A DNA stretch of 64,000 nucleotides from Mycobacterium sp. 1164966.3 (GTDB lineage Bacteria; Actinomycetota; Actinomycetes; Mycobacteriales; Mycobacteriaceae), in assembly GCF_001665395.1 (NCBI RefSeq), contig NZ_LZSG01000034.1, positions 62,001 to 126,000 on the forward strand, in the 5' to 3' direction. Below are positions 59,784 to 64,000 of this stretch, piece by piece (positions within the stretch are counted from its first letter, which is position 1; every line of letters starts with the position of its first letter). The notes under the pieces are model-generated. The model saw only the letters and a list, made by a program, of their open reading frames with translations. It was not told the DNA's origin and made no database searches. The translations under genes were made by a program, and so were the position numbers.

Positions 59784-60094
59784 TGCCGCTCTCCTGTGTC
59801 CGGGCACCCGTTCATCGGCCACCGTCCGGTGGGCTTCGATTGCGCGCCCGGACAATGTAGGGGAATCCTAAACCGCTGGCTGCCAACCGCGCCCGGTGTG
59901 CTGGTCGTGCTTTTCGGAGACAGTTGGCGTTTGCCACAGTGTGGTTCTGGCGCGCTTGAGCGTGCCCGGTTGCCTGGGTCCACGCGCCGGAGGGTGCTGC
60001 TCTTGGCGCTGGCTGCATGACTAACGCTCTGGTACGGTGAGGTACCAAGCGATACCCGCGGTACCGCATACTTTGCGCTCAGAACGGAGTCTCG
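59784..60094. promoter_or_regulatory. Divergent intergenic region with GGTACC repeats
   Basis: 311 bp. GGTACC occurs at 60041-60046 and 60060-60065, with TACTTT (60069-60074) as a possible -10 and GGAG before ATG 60095. The repeats may be an operator. Nothing else is visible, and the remainder looks like plain promoter DNA. Confidence 0.35.
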
Positions 60095-60505
60095 ATGCCG
60101 GTCAAGAATCATCCGAATAACGCGCCAGGCATGCCCATGCTCTTCCCAGCCTGGGTGGACCGCCTACAGATGAAGTACATGAATCCCGTGGCACGGCGGT
60201 TCGCGCGCTTCTTGCCGACGTTCGCAGTGGTCTATCACCGGGGTCGCAAGTCTGGCAGGACCTATGAGACCGTCGTTCAGGCTTACCGAAGGCAAAGCGT
60301 CCTTGCGATTCTGCTGGGCCACGGTCAAACCGACTGGGTCAAAAACGTTCTTGCTGCACGTGAGGCCGACGTGCGTCGCTCGACGCATGACCTGCACATC
60401 ACCAATCCCCGAGTAATCCCTGCAGGCGAGCGCGTTGAAGGCCTGCCATGGATTGCCCGCGTCGGCGGTCGCCGGATGGCTGTGCTCGTCGCGGACATCA
60501 GCTGA
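60095..60505 (+). CDS. Deazaflavin (F420)-dependent nitroreductase-family protein (Ddn-like)
   Basis: 136 aa. VVYHRGRKSGRTYETVVQAY is the F420-binding core of the Ddn/FDOR-B family. The fold includes a C-terminal DWVKNVLAAREADVR segment. It uses F420H2 to reduce a quinone or nitro compound. Substrate unknown. Confidence 0.88.
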   Translation: MPVKNHPNNAPGMPMLFPAWVDRLQMKYMNPVARRFARFLPTFAVVYHRGRKSGRTYETVVQAYRRQSVLAILLGHGQTDWVKNVLAAREADVRRSTHDLHITNPRVIPAGERVEGLPWIARVGGRRMAVLVADIS

Positions 60506-60619
60506 CGGTGCTCGCAAGCCTGACTTCATGTGGACGTGGTGGACGTGAGCCCGCCGGTGATTTCACCGCCCGGACTCTCGCCGGAAACGTCTGACTTCAG
60601 TGCGCCTGGTGCCTGCGCC

Positions 60620-60695
60620 TGGTGCCCCCACCAGGACTCGAACCTGGGACCTGCGGATTAAAAGTCCGTAGCTCTACCAACTGAGCTATAGGGGC
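60620..60695 (-). tRNA. tRNA-Lys (anticodon TTT), CCA encoded
   Basis: On the minus strand the gene starts GCCCCTATAG and ends TGGGGGCA plus CCA (60620-60622). The anticodon loop ACTTTTAAT carries TTT. The acceptor stem GCCCCTA/TGGGGGC pairs (one G-U). Confidence 0.95.
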
Positions 60696-60820
60696 GCGGA
60701 GACTCAAGGATACTGGGTTGCCGAGCGATGCTCGTTTGAGGATTGGGGCTGCGGTAACCTAAGCTGACGTGGCTCCCAACGGTGACCACGTTGCGAGTGC
60801 CCCGGAGAGATTCGGTTCTG

Positions 60821-60894
60821 GCCCCCTTCGTCTAGACGGCCTAGGACGCCGCCCTTTCAAGGCGGTAACGCGGGTTCGAATCCCGTAGGGGGTA
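60821..60894 (+). tRNA. tRNA-Glu (anticodon TTC)
   Basis: Starts GCCCCCTTCG; anticodon loop CCTTTCAAG with TTC; TPsiC GGTTCGAATCC; acceptor ends AGGGGGTA. Confidence 0.95.
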
Positions 60895-60930
60895 CCCGTG
60901 ACGCGGGAACGTGGAGCGGAACGACAGCAA

Positions 60931-61007
60931 GGCCCTGTGGCGCAGTTGGTTAGCGCGCCGCCCTGTCACGGCGGAGGTCGCGGGTTCGAGTCCCGTCAGG
61001 GTCGCCA
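60931..61007 (+). tRNA. tRNA-Asp (anticodon GTC), CCA encoded
   Basis: Starts GGCCCTGTGG; anticodon loop CCTGTCACG with GTC; TPsiC GGTTCGAGTCC; acceptor CAGGGTC with G discriminator then CCA. Confidence 0.95.
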
Positions 61008-61033
61008 GCACGGCGAGGCACACGCTGCCTTCC

Positions 61034-61107
61034 GGCCAGGTAGCTCAGTCGGTATGAGCGTCCGCCTGAAAAGCGGAAGGTCGGCGGTTCGATCCCGCCC
61101 CTGGCCA
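61034..61107 (+). tRNA. tRNA-Phe (anticodon GAA), likely attachment site
   Basis: Starts GGCCAGGTAG; anticodon loop CCTGAAAAG with GAA; acceptor CCTGGCC plus A. An integrase pseudogene ends 44 bp after it, so the 3' end of this tRNA is the likely att site for the adjacent phage remnant. Confidence 0.95.
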
Positions 61108-61151
61108 CGTCAGAGGCTATTTCCGCCTCAGTTCCCGGCATCACTTGACGT

Positions 61152-62331
61152 TTATTCACCGCTTATACCGATCGCTTGATCCAGCACCTGGGCCACTTCG
61201 GTGTGGACCTGGCCGCGAGACATATAGACGTCCTGCGTCATCGACGGCCGCGCGTGGCCGAGCTGATCCGCGCCGACTCGGGCCGACAGCCCACTGTCGT
61301 CGATCAGTGTCGCCACCGTCTTGCGGAAGCTATGAGATGAAACATCCGGTAAGCCAAGCGAATCGCGAACCTCACGCCACTGCTTACCGAAGTTGTCCGG
61401 GTCGCGCAGCGTCCCTGTCGAGGACGGAAGATTACCCCGGCTGTATTCGGGCCGGGCTGCTCACCTTTGCGACGGTGCAGCGCGTCGACCGCGAAGCGGG
61501 GCAGCGGCACCGATCGGCTTCCGCCACCCTTGGTGGTGTCCTGCCGCACTAATCCCTGACCCTTGAGTCGAACAACAGAGCTGCAAACGGTCAGTACCCG
61601 GCCGTCGAGGTCGACGTCCTCCCACCGCAACGCCAGCAGCTCGGATCGCCGCAGTCCGGTTGCCGCCAGGAGCACCACCGGATCTCGTAAATCCTTCTCC
61701 TGGCACGCCTCCGACTCTCCGACCGCTTAGCAATGCACGCACCTGTTCGACCCCAAGCGCCGGCGCACCCTTCGGCCTGCCGTCCGCCTTCCGCTTGCGG
61801 CGCGTACCGAGCTCTCGCACCGGGTTAGATGCGATCGCACCCGCCAACACCGCGTTCGTAAGAACCGCGTTCAACGCGACTTTTGTGTGTCGCTCACGAG
61901 TCGCGCCATGGTCACGCCGGATGCCGCGCAGGATCTCGTCCAGCAGGCCCGGCGTCGCCTCACGGACCCGAATGTCGGCCAGCCGAGGCCGCACCTTCTC
62001 TATTGTCGCCGCATAGGTATCGACGCTCTTAGGTGCCAGCTCGCCGTCCTGGCGGCAGCGCTCGATGTACCTCGTCAGCAGGTTCCCGAGTGCCGTTGTG
62101 CCGCTGATGCTTCCGCTGCCGGGTGGTCGCCTTGCTGCGAGCGCGTCTCTTAATGCTTCCTCCGCGCGCCCCGTACTCGTCGGACATTCCCACCGGTGAC
62201 ATGCGTTCGATGCGTCGCGTCACACCATCGAGGTCGCGGAAGCGACAACGCGCAACCCACACGCCGGGCTCTACTTGAGTCCGAGTGATCTTGCCGTGCG
62301 AACTGCTCCGCAGCGGCGGCCTACCTGCCAC
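61152..62331 (-). pseudogene. Tyrosine integrase, decayed by three frameshifts
   Basis: The three reading frames together rebuild a phage integrase: an AP2-like N-terminus (GVWVARCRFRDLDG), SAM-like core (SVDTYAATIEKVRPRLADIRV), and catalytic residues Arg in ATGLRRSE, Lys in TTKGGGSRS, HSFRKT, QLGHARPSM and Tyr in DVYMSRG. Frameshifts fall near 61420, 61700 and 62120. The catalytic residues themselves remain, so decay looks recent. GTG 62331 is the likely original start. It sits next to tRNA-Phe. Confidence 0.82.
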
Positions 62332-63007
62332 CGCGCCGGCCCTTGCCTTGACCGCCGGAGAGTTGGTCGACAAGCTTCACATCAAGATCCCTGCTGCCGA
62401 GTTTCCAGAGTTCGTCGATCCGGTTCTGCAAGTCGTCGATTTCCGCGACCATGTCGTCGATCTCGTCGTCAGTTACATCGGCATGGCCGTCCCTCTTGGC
62501 TCGGCGTCTTACCGCAAGTCGTGCGCTTAGTTTCTGTTTGCGTTCGTCAAGTGTGAATGCCTTGCGAGCCCGCTCGAGGGCGAGAAGGTGGGAGTGATAT
62601 TTCCGCTGGTCCACCAATGGCATCTCGACAAGGTCCAGATCATCCACTGACCCTGAAAACCATTGTGCCGCCCATATTTTGGTCACTTCCGGCTGGCCTG
62701 GAAATGCCCGGATCTTATCCCGATAGGGGGCCGGGTACAGCAGGGCGAGCGGAGCGGTGCCCAACGCGAGCGCCAAGACGACCAGCTCGGCCGTGGTCAC
62801 ATACCGTCTACGGCCAATCTCAAGATCGGAAATAACTGACCGGGTTACCTCGGAGCCGAGTTCCGCAGTCCGGGTTGCCAGCCATTGGGCCGACCGCTTC
62901 CCCCGCAGCCGGCGTATCTCCATGGCGGTCCGATGGGCCTGCTCTTCGGCCCAGTTCTTCGGCGGTTCTTTCCAGTCATGCTGCTCAGAGGCATCGGATT
63001 GCGGCAT
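62321..63007 (-). CDS. XRE-type HTH repressor (phage), probably leaderless
   Basis: 228 aa from ATG 63007. An XRE-type HTH fills about residues 30-95 (MEIRRLRGKRSAQWLATR... RSVISDLEIGRR). The C-terminal half is charged and helical (KRDGHADVTDDEIDDMVAEIDDL). TATGCT 7 nt before the ATG (63015-63020) suggests a leaderless transcript. Its 3' end overlaps the integrase start by 11 nt, suggesting an immunity-integrase operon. Confidence 0.75.
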   Translation of the reverse strand: MPQSDASEQHDWKEPPKNWAEEQAHRTAMEIRRLRGKRSAQWLATRTAELGSEVTRSVISDLEIGRRRYVTTAELVVLALALGTAPLALLYPAPYRDKIRAFPGQPEVTKIWAAQWFSGSVDDLDLVEMPLVDQRKYHSHLLALERARKAFTLDERKQKLSARLAVRRRAKRDGHADVTDDEIDDMVAEIDDLQNRIDELWKLGSRDLDVKLVDQLSGGQGKGRRGGR

Positions 63008-63021
63008 GACACGCAGCATAG

Positions 63022-63040
63022 GCCATAAACACCCATAAAT
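63022..63040. promoter_or_regulatory. Phage operator half-sites in the repressor promoter
   Basis: GCCATAA (63022-63028) and CCCATAAAT (63032-63040) resemble the half-sites of the palindrome at 63212-63232. They lie at the promoter of the XRE gene. Confidence 0.4.
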
Positions 63041-63211
63041 CGCGGGAATGTACGAAAAGTGTGTAGGGTTCGTGCTGGCCCGCAGAAACCAGCGGGAAGG
63101 AACTCTGACCTGCGCGTATAGGCGGGGGGGGTGGGTACCCATCGTGCATACCACCCGGTGCGCGACCGGCGCCGCAGCTCTCTTGCTATGCGCGGAAGTT
63201 TCGACAGTCAT

Positions 63212-63232
63212 TTATGGCACTGAGTGCCATAA
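63212..63232. promoter_or_regulatory. Phage-type operator palindrome
   Basis: TTATGGCAC and GTGCCATAA are a perfect 9-bp inverted repeat with 3 nt between. They are 21 bp before the terminase start. The adjacent XRE protein is the natural candidate to bind here. Confidence 0.6.
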
Positions 63233-63252
63233 TTAGCTGCAAGGAGGTTGGA

Positions 63253-63576
63253 ATGGGTAAGTGTGGTCCGGCGCCGGCGCCAGCGGCGCTGAAGATTTTG
63301 CGAGGACGGTCGGAGGGCCGCGACAGCGGCGGGCGGCCGGTTGCGAAGCCGCCTGCGTTCGAAAGGCAGGCGCCGGCGGCACCTCATTGGCTGCCGGATG
63401 AGGCTAGGGCGTTGTGGGACAAGACTGTCCCCGACCTCGATGCGCTGCGTCTGCTTAAGGAAATTGACCTGGGCGTGTTGGCCGCATACTGCTTCGCCTG
63501 TGGAATGAAGAGATCCGAGCCACGTGGGCACGACACGAACGTCTCGCGGCAAGCCCAGCCACCGTCACTCTCATGA
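63253..63576 (+). pseudogene. P27-family terminase small subunit, truncated at a junction
   Basis: MGKCGPAPAPAALKILRGR is the typical P27 terminase small-subunit start, with AAGGAGG 5 nt upstream. Homology continues to about residue 81 (DLGVLAAYC, near 63495), then the frame reads unrelated sequence and stops at 63576. The missing C-terminus is replaced by the cyclase sequence. It is therefore a 5' remnant. Confidence 0.7.
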
Positions 63577-64000
63577 TTCCGCTAGCGGCCGAGTCGAACG
63601 TGCGGGTGGTCCTACCGACAGTCCGCGTGCCAACCCTGGTCGTCCAGCACACCGACGATGCACTCATCACGCCTGCGATGGGCAAGTACGTCGCCGATCA
63701 CATACCGGATGCGAAATATGTTGAGCTGCCTGGCCGCAACATGTACCACTTTGTTGAACCTTGGCGCGCATCCTTCCAGGAGGTCGCCGAGTTCCTTACC
63801 GGCGAGCAGCCCGACGTGGCCGACGATCGGGTGCTGGCCACGGTGTTGTTCACCGACATCGTGGACTCGACGCGACGGGCCGCGGAGATGGGCGATCGTG
63901 ACTGGCATGCGCTGCTCGACGCGCACGACGCCGTCGTCCGTGCACAACTCAGCCGCTTCAGAGGCCGCGAGGTGAACACCTCGGGAGACGGGTTCCTGGC
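63573..64000 (+). pseudogene. Truncated alpha/beta-hydrolase-adenylate cyclase (5' part lost, runs off the end)
   Basis: Homology to the cyclase protein begins at about 63498 (LWNEEIRATWARHERLAASP) in a frame different from the terminase. ATG 63573 overlaps the terminase TGA and could start translation of the rest (MIPLAAESNVRVVLP). The hydrolase domain C-terminus (LVVQHTDDALITPAMG) is followed by a class III cyclase domain (TVLFTDIVDSTRRAAEMGD...GDGFLA). The N-terminal hydrolase part is missing, presumably deleted at the phage junction. Confidence 0.72.

Noticed and set aside
61034..63600. A second attachment site (att repeat of the tRNA-Phe 3' end) at the far side of the phage
   Set aside because: No copy of the tRNA 3' end was seen up to the terminase-cyclase junction; the right end was probably deleted or lies outside the window.

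Overview
The window is chromosomal DNA from a slow-growing, non-tuberculous Mycobacterium, probably of the M. avium complex or a close relative. High GC, mycothiol (mshD), desA1, glnR, phoY2, lmeA, cfp29/encapsulin and the purC-purS-purQ-purL-purF-purM order all match the M. tuberculosis stretch from about Rv0778 to Rv0831c. Comparisons with M. tuberculosis are from memory, not computed.

Layout. 1-7264: end of cyp126, a TDT/SLAC1 transporter, an Rv0779c-like membrane protein, purC, an intact oligopeptidase B and an MFS exporter. 7420-11598: a polysaccharide deacetylase-like protein, an FAD dehydrogenase, a metallo-hydrolase and purS-purQ. 11565-17569: a lipid operon (acyltransferase, WS/DGAT), an SDR, a YbjN-like protein and a flavin disulfide oxidoreductase with a cupin. 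17609-27320: an accessory block of oxidoreductases, hydrolases and three TetR regulators. Part of it carries a shared operator-like palindrome (TGGG-N8-CCCA) in three intergenic regions. 27476-29289: encapsulin and its DyP peroxidase cargo. 29387-40791: pepC, purL, a CAAX-type protease, purF, purM, ygfZ, pabC, a candidate structured RNA and a nitrobindin-like protein preceded by an overlooked 32-codon membrane peptide. 40833-43464: sseC2-cysA2 behind a poly-cysteine leader peptide, and lmeA. 43536-55650: glnR, mshD, a phosphate-uptake pair, phoU, an LCP protein, dus, desA1 and a metal-sensing operon (deaminase, kmtR, His-rich protein). 55773-60505: a methyltransferase, a TIGR04255-like protein, a receptor Ser/Thr kinase with an LpqQ-like ectodomain and a Ddn-like protein.

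60620-61107 holds tRNA-Lys, -Glu, -Asp and -Phe. Directly after tRNA-Phe lies a decayed prophage: an integrase pseudogene with three frameshifts, an XRE repressor, a phage-type operator and a truncated P27 terminase. The terminase is joined at about position 63496 to the 3' part of an alpha/beta-hydrolase adenylate cyclase that runs off the end.

Regulation is visible in many places. Several genes (purC, DyP-encapsulin, a VOC gene, one tetR, the small membrane peptide, the XRE gene) look leaderless, with a TAnnnT hexamer 6-7 nt before the start codon. purL appears coupled to a leaderless 11-codon upstream ORF. A 20-bp-arm palindromic repeat occurs four times between genes. Ortholog names rest on protein similarity and gene order read by eye; no search was run.
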